Assembly: GCA_934481445.1 (NCBI GenBank)
Contig: CAKSPC010000009.1
Location: forward strand, 1 to 59,880
Length of the DNA: 59,880 bases
Direction of reading: 5' to 3'
Source: an uncultured Oscillospiraceae bacterium
GTDB taxonomy: Bacteria > Bacillota > Clostridia > Oscillospirales > Ruminococcaceae
The notes under the pieces are model-generated. The model worked only from the letters and a program-made list of their open reading frames with translations. It searched no databases and was not told where the DNA came from. This document shows, piece after piece, positions 18,139 through 27,339 of this stretch. Both the position numbers and the translations under genes were made by a program. Within the stretch, counting starts at the first letter, position 1; the number at the start of each line of letters is the position of its first letter.

Positions 18139-18972
18139 ATGAAAGAAAGCATGACCACAGTATTGCAGGGGCTTGTCGTGGGCGGCTCGATGACGGTGCC
18201 AGGGATTAGCGGCGGCTCAATGGCAATTATACTCGGGATATACGACAGGCTATTGTATTCCGTCGCGAACATTTTTTCGCAGCCGAAAAATTGCCTGCCC
18301 TATCTCATAAAATTCTCGCTGGGCGCGGCGGCGGGGATTTTTTTGATTGCGGGGCTGGTCAGCTTCGTGCTGGATACACCCGCGGGGCTTCCGCTGCGTT
18401 TTTTCTTTCTGGGAGCAGTTGCGGGCGGCATTCCGCTGATATTCCGCAGGGCGGAACTGAAAAAAATGTCGCCTGCAGCGGTGCTGCTCATTCTTTCGGG
18501 AGCTGCCGCGGTGCTGCTGCTCGGTATGCTGCCCGAGGGTCTGTTTATCCCAGTGCAGAACGGTGTTGGCGCCGCCGTCATTCAGTTTGCGGGAGGCATT
18601 CTCATCGCCGCCGCGCTTGTTCTGCCGGGAATATCGGCTTCGCACATGATGTATATGCTCGGGATATATGAGCCTGCCGCTGACAGCATTTCGCGGATGG
18701 ATATACTGCCGCTTGTCCCGCTCGGGCTCGGGGGCATAATCGGAACATTCCTCACAGCAAAACTGCTCGGGCATCTCATAGAAAGGCACGAGCGCGGGTG
18801 CTACCTTGTTATACTCGGGTTTATGGCAGGGTCGCTGTATGAGCTTATCCCGTCGGCGGAACAGCCGTGGCAGTGGCTTATCGGCGCCGTCTGCACGACG
18901 GCGGGGTTCATCATGGTAAAAGCGATATGCTCCCGCGAAAGCAAAGAACCCCGCACGGGCAAAAGCAATTAA
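18139..18972 (+). CDS. DUF368 membrane protein, PopT-like polyprenyl-phosphate translocase
   Basis: A 277-aa polytopic membrane protein. The DUF368 signature is clear: GLVVGGSMTVPGISGGSMAI at the N-terminus and a second copy, ALVLPGISASHMMYMLGIY, in the middle, suggesting an internal inverted repeat. About seven to eight hydrophobic segments are present. DUF368 proteins (PopT) have been implicated in returning undecaprenyl phosphate across the membrane for envelope synthesis. GGGGATG lies upstream of the ATG. The gene stands alone on the plus strand, with a terminator just after it. Confidence 0.88.
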   Translation: MKESMTTVLQGLVVGGSMTVPGISGGSMAIILGIYDRLLYSVANIFSQPKNCLPYLIKFSLGAAAGIFLIAGLVSFVLDTPAGLPLRFFFLGAVAGGIPLIFRRAELKKMSPAAVLLILSGAAAVLLLGMLPEGLFIPVQNGVGAAVIQFAGGILIAAALVLPGISASHMMYMLGIYEPAADSISRMDILPLVPLGLGGIIGTFLTAKLLGHLIERHERGCYLVILGFMAGSLYELIPSAEQPWQWLIGAVCTTAGFIMVKAICSRESKEPRTGKSN

Positions 18973-18999
18973 ACGCATTAAAGTGCTTATGCACAAAAA

Positions 19000-19024
19000 T
19001 TTCGCACTTTTGCGAAACTTTTTT
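19000..19024 (+). terminator. Rho-independent terminator after the DUF368 gene
   Basis: A 7-bp stem (19000-19006 with 19011-19017) with a CTTT loop is followed by CTTTTTTG. Confidence 0.8.
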
Positions 19025-19246
19025 GCTGTCATCCTGCAAAATCAGCTTTTGTGTTAATAACGGGAAACCTATCGTTCCCACAGCCGTGCCATTATGCGTA
19101 AAAGCCGCTGTAGTGTGGTGCAGGGCTGGAATACGTCCCCATTGTGCAGCGGCACAAGCAACTGTGAACTTTGCATAAAATGTAAATATAAAATTGTTCA
19201 AAAACAACAAAATGAATTTTTTAAATGAAAAATTATCAAAATAATC
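19025..19246. other. Structured non-coding stretch before gdhA
   Basis: A gap without a convincing gene. It contains a GGGAA/TTCCC hairpin near 19060-19080 and a longer-range perfect 7-bp helix, GCCGCTG (19104-19110) with CAGCGGC (19147-19153). The right part is AT-rich. It lies between the DUF368 terminator and the gdhA promoter, so it is not part of either transcript as drawn. Confidence 0.35.
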
Positions 19247-19275
19247 TTGCAAAATCTGAAACGATAGTGTATAAT
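19247..19275 (+). promoter_or_regulatory. SigA-type promoter of gdhA
   Basis: TTGCAA, a 17-nt spacer and TATAAT lie about 66 nt upstream of the chosen gdhA start. Confidence 0.8.
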
Positions 19276-19277
19276 AA

Positions 19278-20693
<1,416 letters not shown>

Positions 20694-20717
20694 TATAACG
20701 TTTAACTGAATATTTTT

Positions 20718-20746
20718 CGGCGGCACTCATAATGCCGCCGATTTTC
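20718..20746 (+). terminator. Rho-independent terminator after gdhA
   Basis: A perfect 8-bp GC stem (20718-20725 with 20733-20740) is followed by ATTTTC. The U-tract is short. Confidence 0.65.
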
Positions 20747-20774
20747 AAACATGGAAACATTGTGAGGTCATATC

Positions 20775-20933
20775 ATGAAACATGACACAAAAAAAACCGA
20801 GAACAAGCGCAGGGACGAGGAAGTACGCCTGCACTCCCCCCTCCACCCCGACAGCAAGCAGGGCGGCAAGGGCGAAAAAGCAAGCAAGGAATTTCACGCC
20901 AACTGTGACTTCAACGTAAACGGAAAGAAATAA
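20775..20933 (+). CDS. 52-aa hydrophilic hypothetical protein
   Basis: A small gene starting MKHDTKKTENKRRDEEVRLH. It is rich in Lys, Glu, Asp, His and Gly, with no hydrophobic segment. GAGG lies 7 nt before the ATG, and a hairpin terminator follows the stop immediately, which supports expression. The single cysteine and the charge make a disordered cytoplasmic peptide likely. It was not recognised as a known family. Confidence 0.55.
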   Translation: MKHDTKKTENKRRDEEVRLHSPLHPDSKQGGKGEKASKEFHANCDFNVNGKK

Positions 20934-20968
20934 AAAAACGGCGGAGCTTCGGTTCCGCCGTAATTTTT
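20931..20968. terminator. Bidirectional terminator between convergent small genes
   Basis: A perfect 8-bp stem (20938-20945 with 20954-20961) is flanked by AAAAAAA on the left and AATTTTT on the right. It can serve the 52-aa gene (plus) and the 89-aa gene (minus). Confidence 0.8.
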
Positions 20969-20974
20969 ATGATA

Positions 20975-21244
20975 TTACATACCATGCTTCACGCGGTCGC
21001 GCTCCTCGCTGCGCTTTGCGTTGTTGAAGCTGTCGAGGGAATGCACAAGATATCCCGTTATCCGTCTGATACGCTGGAACGGCTCGTTCGAGAAGTGATA
21101 TGCAGCGTTAATATACTCGCCGTCTACATCAAGATCTATCGCGGTAAGGCACCTGTCCGAAAACTTGTCCTTTGCGCTTTCGACATAGTAGTTAATCTCT
21201 TCGCGTGATATCTCCCCGCCCGTAACATTCACATCAATTACCAT
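20975..21244 (-). CDS. 89-aa protein resembling the C-terminal segment of anaerobic ribonucleotide reductase (NrdD)
   Basis: The C-terminal half (FQRIRRITGYLVHSLDSFNN, then AKRSEERDRVKH) resembles the tail of class III ribonucleotide reductases, where a RxTGYL...FNxxKxxExxDRxxH pattern is common. The zinc-binding cysteines and the glycyl-radical motif are absent, and the N-terminal 45 residues form a small alpha/beta segment of their own. It cannot be a reductase by itself. A stand-alone accessory domain, or a regulator that mimics NrdD, is possible. No nrdD or nrdG lies nearby. The family call is tentative. Confidence 0.55.
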   Translation of the reverse strand: MVIDVNVTGGEISREEINYYVESAKDKFSDRCLTAIDLDVDGEYINAAYHFSNEPFQRIRRITGYLVHSLDSFNNAKRSEERDRVKHGM

Positions 21245-21440
21245 TTGAACGCACTCCTAAACATAAGATGATGCAATCCGCCTGCGCACTGAACCCTCCT
21301 ACGACGAAGATATATGCAGGTATTTTGCGATTTGATCTTATTATAATACAATATCTTGTGTTCGTCAATAGACATCTTAGACAATAATCATCCCTGATAT
21401 TTGTAAAGGCGCGCTGTTATGCCATTTATTCCACAATATA

Positions 21441-21471
21441 CAAAAAGACCTTCCCGTTTTCGGGAAGGTCT
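21441..21471 (-). terminator. Strong Rho-independent terminator after the sugar ABC operon
   Basis: A perfect 11-bp stem (21446-21456 with 21461-21471) with a 4-nt loop is followed on the minus strand by TTTTTG. Confidence 0.9.
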
Positions 21472-21485
21472 GAATGTTTGTGCAA

Positions 21486-22376
21486 TTAACCCTTTACTGC
21501 GCCGAGTGCAACACCCTGAACAATGTGCTTGGACAGGAAGATGTACACGATAACAACAGGAATAATGGACAGCAGGATCATCATGTAAACCTCACCGAGG
21601 TCGCCCGCCTTGGAGTTGATTTCAGAACGGAGCAGGGAGATCATGATAGGAAGTGTTGCCTTTTCCTTGGAGTTGATGAGCAGTGCAGGAGTAAAGAAGT
21701 TGTTCCACGATGCAACGAATGCGAAGATAAGCTGTACAGCAAGCGCAGGCTTGAGCATCGGGAGTGCGATGATGTTGAAAGTCTTGAACTCATTCGAGCC
21801 GTCAACACGCGCAGCCTCAACTACTTCGAGGGGCAGCGAGCTTTCAATGTATTGCTTCATGTAGAAGAATACAGCAGGAGCCGCAATTGCAGGAATAATC
21901 AGGGGCCAGTATGTATCAGCAAGACCGATCTGGTTGACGAGCTGAACGAAACCAACCGCAGAAACCTGCGTCGGGATCATCATTACAATAAGGATGAAGT
22001 TGAATGCAAACTTCTTTCCCTTGAAGTCGTAAACATGTATACCGTAAGCAGTCATTGCGGAGAAGTATGTTGTAAGAATAGCAGCTGCTGCCGCGATGAT
22101 AAAGCTGTTGAGCATACCTCTCGGGATAGAAACCAGCGAGGTATCATTCCATGCCTTGACGAAGTTGTTGATGAAGTTTCCGTGGGGGACCAGCGTGAAG
22201 CCTGCCTGTAACTCTGCGTTGGAACGCGTAGCGTTGATTATCAGCAGATAGAACGAGAACAGCGAAAGAATAGTAACGAAAATGAGGAAGATGTAAGAAA
22301 TGACTCTGGATGCCATCATTCTTCCCTTGTCGCTCTTGGTCTTCTGACCTGCGGGGGTAAATGTATTAGCGCTCAT
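21486..22376 (-). CDS. CUT1-type sugar ABC transporter permease (MalG-like)
   Basis: A 296-aa inner-membrane protein with about six transmembrane helices. The EAA loop that contacts the ATPase is present as EAARVDGSNEFKTFNIIALP. It pairs with the MalF-like permease directly upstream (2-nt gap). Together with the lipoprotein at 23475-24920 it forms an importer for an oligosaccharide or related solute. No ATPase is encoded here; CUT1 systems in Firmicutes often share a distant MsmK-type ATPase. The substrate is unknown. Confidence 0.92.
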   Translation of the reverse strand: MSANTFTPAGQKTKSDKGRMMASRVISYIFLIFVTILSLFSFYLLIINATRSNAELQAGFTLVPHGNFINNFVKAWNDTSLVSIPRGMLNSFIIAAAAAILTTYFSAMTAYGIHVYDFKGKKFAFNFILIVMMIPTQVSAVGFVQLVNQIGLADTYWPLIIPAIAAPAVFFYMKQYIESSLPLEVVEAARVDGSNEFKTFNIIALPMLKPALAVQLIFAFVASWNNFFTPALLINSKEKATLPIMISLLRSEINSKAGDLGEVYMMILLSIIPVVIVYIFLSKHIVQGVALGAVKG

Positions 22377-22378
22377 TC

Positions 22379-23356
22379 TTACTTCACTCCTTTCGCGGCT
22401 GCCTTCTTAGCCTTCTTAGCCTTCTTGGCTGCCTTTTTGCTGTCATCGGTCACCATGGTCTTATAAACAAACATACTGAGTATGCCTGTGATGATGAATA
22501 CGATAACGGAGATCGCACCCGACATACCATAGTTCTTAGAACCGCCGAGGTAGTTGTTAAGATACATGATAAGCGTCATGGTAGTTCTGTTAGGTTTACC
22601 GATACCTGCTGTGATGATCTGCGGTACATCGAACATCTGCAGACCGCCTATGAGGGAGGTAATAATAACATATACCAGGATAGGCATCAGCAGCGGAAGT
22701 GTTATCTTGAAGAATACCTGAACGGAGTTAGCGCCGTCGATGGACGCAGCCTCGAACAAGCTCTGGTCGATACCCATGATACCCGCCATCAGCAGGATGG
22801 TCGTGTTACCGAACCACATCAGGAAGTTGATAAACGCAACAATACCACGCGTTGTCCAAACACCGTTGAAGAAGTCAACAGTAGTGCCGCCTGCGGCGGT
22901 GATAAGCTGGTTTATAGGACCAACGTTGGAGAAAAGGGTGAAGAACAGCATCGCGAAAGCGGAAGCCATTACAAGGTTAGGCATATAAATTACCGTCTTG
23001 AAGAACTGCTGTCCCTTGATCTTCAGTCTTGCGCTCGTGAAGATGATAGCAAGCAGAAGCGAGAAGATAAGCTGGGGGATAGCACCAAGCAGCCACATGA
23101 TCATTGTGTTTGCGGTGTAATCCAGCACCAGAATACTTCCCGAAGAATTCGGTGTGAAAAGCTTTATGTAGTTTTCAAAACCGACAAAATTCGGCCCGAT
23201 CTGCGTCAGACCATCTCTGTAGTTCTCAAAGAAGCTGTTATAGAACGTCGAGAACAGGGGGATCAGCGAACAGAAGATGTAAACAACGAAGAACGGTATG
23301 ATAAAGATATATCCCCATTTTGCATAGCTGACGGATTTTCGCTTTTTTGTACTCAT
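22379..23356 (-). CDS. CUT1-type sugar ABC transporter permease (MalF-like)
   Basis: A 325-aa membrane protein with about six transmembrane helices and an EAA loop (EAASIDGANSVQVFFKITLP). The C-terminus is an unusual lysine/alanine-rich tail (KKAAKKAKKAKKAAAKGVK), likely cytoplasmic. It forms a heterodimer with the MalG-like protein. It lies downstream of the binding-protein gene, separated by about 120 nt containing a hairpin. Confidence 0.92.
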   Translation of the reverse strand: MSTKKRKSVSYAKWGYIFIIPFFVVYIFCSLIPLFSTFYNSFFENYRDGLTQIGPNFVGFENYIKLFTPNSSGSILVLDYTANTMIMWLLGAIPQLIFSLLLAIIFTSARLKIKGQQFFKTVIYMPNLVMASAFAMLFFTLFSNVGPINQLITAAGGTTVDFFNGVWTTRGIVAFINFLMWFGNTTILLMAGIMGIDQSLFEAASIDGANSVQVFFKITLPLLMPILVYVIITSLIGGLQMFDVPQIITAGIGKPNRTTMTLIMYLNNYLGGSKNYGMSGAISVIVFIITGILSMFVYKTMVTDDSKKAAKKAKKAKKAAAKGVK

Positions 23357-23392
23357 TCCTACGACCTCTCATCATTATTTTGCCTAATAAAA

Positions 23393-23423
23393 AGAGGTGA
23401 AGCGAGAAATCTGCCTCACCTCT
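23393..23423 (-). terminator. Intercistronic hairpin after the sugar-binding-protein gene
   Basis: A perfect 8-bp stem (23393-23400 with 23416-23423) is followed on the minus strand by TTTTTATTAGG. It lies between the binding-protein and permease genes. It is best read as a partial terminator or stability element that lets the lipoprotein be made in excess. Confidence 0.65.
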
Positions 23424-23474
23424 CTTAAAAGGCTAGTGGTTAATTACCTGTTGCTAAGGTTATCCTTAATGTGA

Positions 23475-24920
23475 TCAAGGAGTAACGATTGCGGGGTATG
23501 TCTCGTTTACATACTGATAGAAGTTCTTGTATGCATCTTCCTCAGAGATTGTGCCGTTGAAGTAATCCAGGAATACATCAGGAAGCTTCTCGTTGAGGAG
23601 CTGGTCATACTGAGTCTTGTTCTCGAACTTGATGTTCTTAGCAAGCTCTACGTATACAGCAGTATCGTTCTGGCCACCCAGGAATGCGTTACCGAATGTA
23701 GGATCGTCAGCATACTTCTGGTTTACAGCCATGTTGTTTGTGAACTGGCCTTCGTTTTCAATCAGCTTGGAGCAGATGTCCTCGTTAGCTGTGAAAGCGT
23801 TCATAACGTCAGCAACCATCTCGGGGTTGTCAGTGCCAGCAGCTGCAAGCAGCCATGTGCCGCCCCAGAAGTAAGCCTGAGGACCCTGGCAGATAGCCCA
23901 GTCGCCGGAGCAGCCCTTATCGGGATCCTGAGCATTTTTCATGGAGAAGTTGTAGTACCAAGCAGGACCGAAGAAGCACATTGTCTTGCCGTCAGCGAAC
24001 ATCTGCTGGTTCTTTTCATCAGCCCATACGCCGCAAGGCAGTGTGTACTCGTTCGCGAGGAAGTCCTTAGCCTGTGCGATGTACTGCTTGATAGCGTCGT
24101 CAACAACGAGGTTGTTGTCAGCGTCTACCCAAGCGGTAGAAGTGTTGTTGGAGAATGTACGGTAGGTCTCTACATAGGAACCTGTCATGTAGTAGCCGTT
24201 CTCCTTAGCCTTCTTAGCTACCTCAACGAACTTATCCCAGTTATCGAGCTGAGACTGAACCTCAGCGGGATCGTCTGTGCCCAGAACTTCCTTAGCGATG
24301 GAGCGTCTGTAGATCAGAGCAGCAGGGCAGCACTGGAAAGATACACCCTTGATAGCGCCGTTAGCGTCGGAAGCTGCAGATACTGTGTACTGGTACTCGG
24401 TATCGAGCTGCTTAACGCCGATTGTAGCAACATCCAGTGTGTAGTCGGAGTTGGTGTACTTAACGATGTAGTCAGCTTCTGCAAGGAACATATCAACCTT
24501 GTCATCAGCAGCAGCGGAAGCCTGATTCAGCAGAGCTTCGTCCAGCTTGTTCTGATATACGCCGTTATCGGAGGGGTTGATGATCCAGTTAACTGTTACG
24601 CCCTCGGGAACGGTGTAGTACTTCTCGAAGAAGCCCTTGAACTCTTCGTTCCAAGCGTAGATGTTGAATACCTTACCCTCGGACTCGGAAAGAGTGATGC
24701 CTGTGCCGGCATTCTTTACATCAGCGTCAGCAGCAGTGTCATCTGTGCTAGCGTCAGCGCTGTCGTCAGCAACTGTGCTGTCGTCAGCAGCAGGTGTGGA
24801 GTCTTCTGTCTTGCTGGAGTCAGCAGCGGGTGTGCTGGAGCTTGTTGTGTTGCTGGAGCAGCCGGCAAAAGAGAGAACTGTAGCAGATGCAACCAGAGCT
24901 GCTAATAATCTTTTCTTCAT
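23475..24920 (-). CDS. Sugar ABC transporter extracellular solute-binding lipoprotein
   Basis: A 481-aa CUT1-type binding protein. A basic start (MKKRLL), hydrophobic core and lipobox (LSFAGC) mark a lipoprotein. A Ser/Thr/Asp/Ala-rich linker of about 50 residues spaces it from the membrane. The mature part has the type I cluster D features (WGGTWLLAAAG, late aromatic residues). The start at 24920 has GGAGG 9 nt upstream; the longer frame lacks a ribosome binding site. It is first in the operon and under two operator-like palindromes. The ligand cannot be predicted. Confidence 0.92.
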   Translation of the reverse strand: MKKRLLAALVASATVLSFAGCSSNTTSSSTPAADSSKTEDSTPAADDSTVADDSADASTDDTAADADVKNAGTGITLSESEGKVFNIYAWNEEFKGFFEKYYTVPEGVTVNWIINPSDNGVYQNKLDEALLNQASAAADDKVDMFLAEADYIVKYTNSDYTLDVATIGVKQLDTEYQYTVSAASDANGAIKGVSFQCCPAALIYRRSIAKEVLGTDDPAEVQSQLDNWDKFVEVAKKAKENGYYMTGSYVETYRTFSNNTSTAWVDADNNLVVDDAIKQYIAQAKDFLANEYTLPCGVWADEKNQQMFADGKTMCFFGPAWYYNFSMKNAQDPDKGCSGDWAICQGPQAYFWGGTWLLAAAGTDNPEMVADVMNAFTANEDICSKLIENEGQFTNNMAVNQKYADDPTFGNAFLGGQNDTAVYVELAKNIKFENKTQYDQLLNEKLPDVFLDYFNGTISEEDAYKNFYQYVNETYPAIVTP

Positions 24921-25197
24921 AGGTTTTTTCCTCCCAAATAGGTTTTCACTTGTCCCTCTTGCGGGGACAGGCAAATCAAAGTTGATCAGAACGGTATCGA
25001 TAATTCATATTCCGTTTCCGGCTGTCTTATTACCGCCGTCCGATTTCATTTGTAAGTTTATCATAAATCCGTTGAATTTTCAACCCCTTTTTTTGAACTT
25101 TTTTTACGACAAAAAGGGGAAAACGATTTCAATTTTACCTTCTTGTTCATTTTGACAAATCTATTACTTTATAACTTAATTTAATAAGGCTAAATTA

Positions 25198-25211
25198 TGT
25201 AAACGTTCACA
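25198..25211 (-). promoter_or_regulatory. LacI/CcpA-like operator overlapping a candidate promoter
   Basis: TGTAAACGTTCACA matches the catabolite-responsive element consensus TGWAARCGYTWNCW except at one position. It overlaps the -10 region and spacer of the candidate promoter at 25194-25223, a position suited to repression by a LacI-family protein. Confidence 0.55.
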
Positions 25212-25341
25212 CCGCCAATTCAAGCCAAAAATCCGCCTACAAATTAACCAAGAAATAATTATTAATCATTATTAACTTATATTGTTACCATTTTGTAATA
25301 ATTGAATTGGTGAAAGTGACGAAAAATTTGTGACAGACTTT

Positions 25342-25355
25342 TGTAAACGTTATCA
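25342..25355 (-). promoter_or_regulatory. CcpA cre-like site
   Basis: TGTAAACGTTATCA matches TGWAARCGYTWNCW at every position. It lies 144 nt upstream of the second site. It could serve CcpA or a local LacI-family repressor through looping. Confidence 0.6.
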
Positions 25356-25480
25356 CTTCGTTTTCACATAAAAATCTGCATCATAAGGCATTATAATACG
25401 GTTTTTGAGCCTGCGTACATACCCATTTTCTTCCCTGCTAAATCATTCTTTTTTTGTTTATTTTGACGACAAACGCAATC

Positions 25481-25504
25481 ATCCCCGCCCTTTCGGACGG
25501 GGAT
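25481..25504 (-). terminator. Hairpin after the carboxyltransferase operon
   Basis: A 7-bp stem, ATCCCCG (25481-25487) with CGGGGAT (25498-25504). It is not followed by a clear U-tract on the minus strand. A second, AT-rich palindrome (ATCATTTAATTAAATGAT) overlaps the stop region. Confidence 0.45.
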
Positions 25505-25524
25505 GAAATCATTTAATTAAATGA

Positions 25525-26928
25525 TCAGACGGGGTGAACCTTGTTTACCTTGTCTGCATGAACGGCATCTATGCCTACTTCTCTGTCGCGGCGCTTTTCG
25601 AAGAACTTCGGAGCAACCTTCGGGAACATAGCGTAGGTAAGAACGTCCTCAACGGAAGCGTTCTCAACATACTGCTTAACCTCTTCCTTCATTGTTTCAA
25701 ACTCGGGATTGAGGTTGTCCGCAGGACGGCAGGTGATGGGCTCTTCGCTGCCGAGGATCTTCTTCTGGAACTCAGGATCGATAGCAACGGGAGTCTTGCC
25801 GTACTCACCCTTTACAAGGCCCTTGAACTCCTTTGTAACGGTCTTGTAGCGCTCGCCTGTGATAACATTGAACACAGCCTGTGTGCCGACGATCTGGGAT
25901 GTAGGTGTAACGAGGGGCGGGAAGCCGCTGTCCTTACGAACCTTGGGTACTTCCTTGAGAACCTCTTCAAGCTGGTCAGCCTTGCCTGCCTGCTTGAGCT
26001 GAGAGAGCAGGTTGGACAGCATTCCGCCGGGAACCTGATAAATCAGCGCGTTGGTGTTTGTAGCGAGCATGGAGGGGTCGAGCAGACCGCTGTCGATGTA
26101 CTTCTTGCGCAGCTTCATGAAATAATCTCTTACTTCATTGAGCTTTACAAGATCAAGACCTGTGTCGTATTCTGTGCCCTGGAATGTAGCAACGATGGAC
26201 TCCGTAGGCGCATGGGATGTACCCAGAGCCAGCGGGGACATAGCGGTATCAACAGCGTCAACGCCAGCCTCGACAGCCTTCAGTATGCACATGGAAGCAA
26301 GACCGGAGGTATAGTGAGTGTGGAGCTGTACAGGGATCTTAACTGCACTCTTGATGTCCTTAACAAGCGTTTCAGCCTCGTAAGGAGTCAGCAGTGCAGC
26401 CATATCCTTGATGCAGATGGAATCAGCGCCGGCGCTTTCGATCTGCTTTGCATAGTTCATGTAATATTCATGTGTGAATACATCGCCAAGGGTGTAGGAA
26501 ATAGCTACCTGAGCGTGACCCTGCTCCTTCTTTGCAGCCTTGATGGCTGTTTCGAGGTTGCGGATATCGTTCAGCGCGTCGAATATACGGATGATGTCGA
26601 TACCGTTTGCGATGGACTTCTGTACAAAGTATTCAACGAGGTCATCTGCATAGTGACGGTAGCCCAGCATATTCTGTCCTCTGAACAGCATCTGGAGCTT
26701 TGTGTTCGGCATTTCCTTTCTCAGGATGCGGAGTCTTTCCCACGGATCCTCGTCGAGGAAGCGGATGCAGGAGTCGAATGTTGCGCCGCCCCAGCACTCT
26801 GCGGAATAAAATCCGATCTTATCCATTGTGGAAAGTATAGGACGCATATCGTCCATGGACATTCTTGTGGCGAGCAGGGACTGATGCGCGTCACGAAGAA
26901 CGGTTTCGGTTATCTTCAGTTTTGCCAT
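25525..26928 (-). CDS. Pyruvate/oxaloacetate carboxyltransferase subunit (OadA / transcarboxylase 5S-like)
   Basis: A 467-aa HMGL-fold carboxyltransferase. The N-terminal TETVLRDAHQSLLATRMSMD is the metal and substrate site, and PVQLHTHYTSGLA carries the metal histidines. The carboxybiotin lysine lies in ADSICIKDMAALL. It moves a carboxyl group between oxaloacetate/pyruvate and carboxybiotin. Unlike Klebsiella OadA, the biotin domain is absent and is encoded separately by the next gene upstream (26944-27312). No membrane beta subunit (Na+ pump) is encoded here. It acts with the carrier and the acyl-CoA carboxyltransferase-like protein of the same operon. Confidence 0.9.
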   Translation of the reverse strand: MAKLKITETVLRDAHQSLLATRMSMDDMRPILSTMDKIGFYSAECWGGATFDSCIRFLDEDPWERLRILRKEMPNTKLQMLFRGQNMLGYRHYADDLVEYFVQKSIANGIDIIRIFDALNDIRNLETAIKAAKKEQGHAQVAISYTLGDVFTHEYYMNYAKQIESAGADSICIKDMAALLTPYEAETLVKDIKSAVKIPVQLHTHYTSGLASMCILKAVEAGVDAVDTAMSPLALGTSHAPTESIVATFQGTEYDTGLDLVKLNEVRDYFMKLRKKYIDSGLLDPSMLATNTNALIYQVPGGMLSNLLSQLKQAGKADQLEEVLKEVPKVRKDSGFPPLVTPTSQIVGTQAVFNVITGERYKTVTKEFKGLVKGEYGKTPVAIDPEFQKKILGSEEPITCRPADNLNPEFETMKEEVKQYVENASVEDVLTYAMFPKVAPKFFEKRRDREVGIDAVHADKVNKVHPV

Positions 26929-26943
26929 CTTCGGTTCTCCTTA

Positions 26944-27312
26944 TCAAGCGATAGTTACAACAGCGGTGCCGGTTTCTACGGAGTCGCCCTTGTTTACGCA
27001 TACAGCAGCTACAACGCCGTCCTTGTCGCATACAATGTCGTTCTCCATCTTCATAGCCTCGAGAACTGCAACAACAGTGCCGTTTGTAACCTTGTCGCCT
27101 GCCTTGACCTTTACCTCAACGATGGTACCGGGCATGGGTGCTGCGATGGGTGTGCCGCCTGCTGCGGGAGCAGCCTTGGGAGCAGCCTTGGGAGCAGCCT
27201 TGGGAGCAGCCTTGGGTGCTGCGGATGTAACAACGGGAGCGGAAGCGCCGTCTGCCTCGTCAACTGTTACGTCATAAGCATTGCCGTTTACGGTGATTGT
27301 ATATCTTTTCAT
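26944..27312 (-). CDS. Biotin carboxyl carrier protein (transcarboxylase 1.3S-like)
   Basis: A 122-aa carrier, almost exactly the length of the Propionibacterium 1.3S subunit. The biotinylation lysine is in VLEAMKMENDIV. Between a short N-terminal strand region and the biotinyl domain is a flexible hinge of four APK-A repeats (PKAAPKAAPKAAPKAAP). It shuttles carboxybiotin between the two carboxyltransferases encoded on either side. Gaps to the neighbours are 15 and 27 nt, so it is one operon. Confidence 0.93.
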   Translation of the reverse strand: MKRYTITVNGNAYDVTVDEADGASAPVVTSAAPKAAPKAAPKAAPKAAPAAGGTPIAAPMPGTIVEVKVKAGDKVTNGTVVAVLEAMKMENDIVCDKDGVVAAVCVNKGDSVETGTAVVTIA

Positions 27313-27339
27313 TTCAAATACCTCTCAGAAATTATTTAA

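Larger units (their letters stand above)
24921..25480. other. Long AT-rich regulatory region upstream of the sugar ABC operon
   Basis: About 560 nt without a gene. It holds two LacI/CcpA-like palindromes (25198-25211 and 25342-25355) and a candidate minus-strand promoter (TTGAAT, 18 nt, CATAAT; 25194-25223). If that promoter is used, the leader is about 270 nt. Nothing else was recognised. Confidence 0.5.

Noticed and set aside
20975..21244. Annotation as anaerobic ribonucleoside-triphosphate reductase
   Set aside because: At 89 residues without the finger cysteines or glycyl-radical site it cannot be the enzyme. Only the tail resembles it.
25534..27339. A 601-codon open frame antisense to the carboxyltransferase and carrier genes
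   Set aside because: It mirrors the biased codons of the real minus-strand genes, is rich in Cys, Leu and Val with no known domain, and has no ribosome binding site of note.
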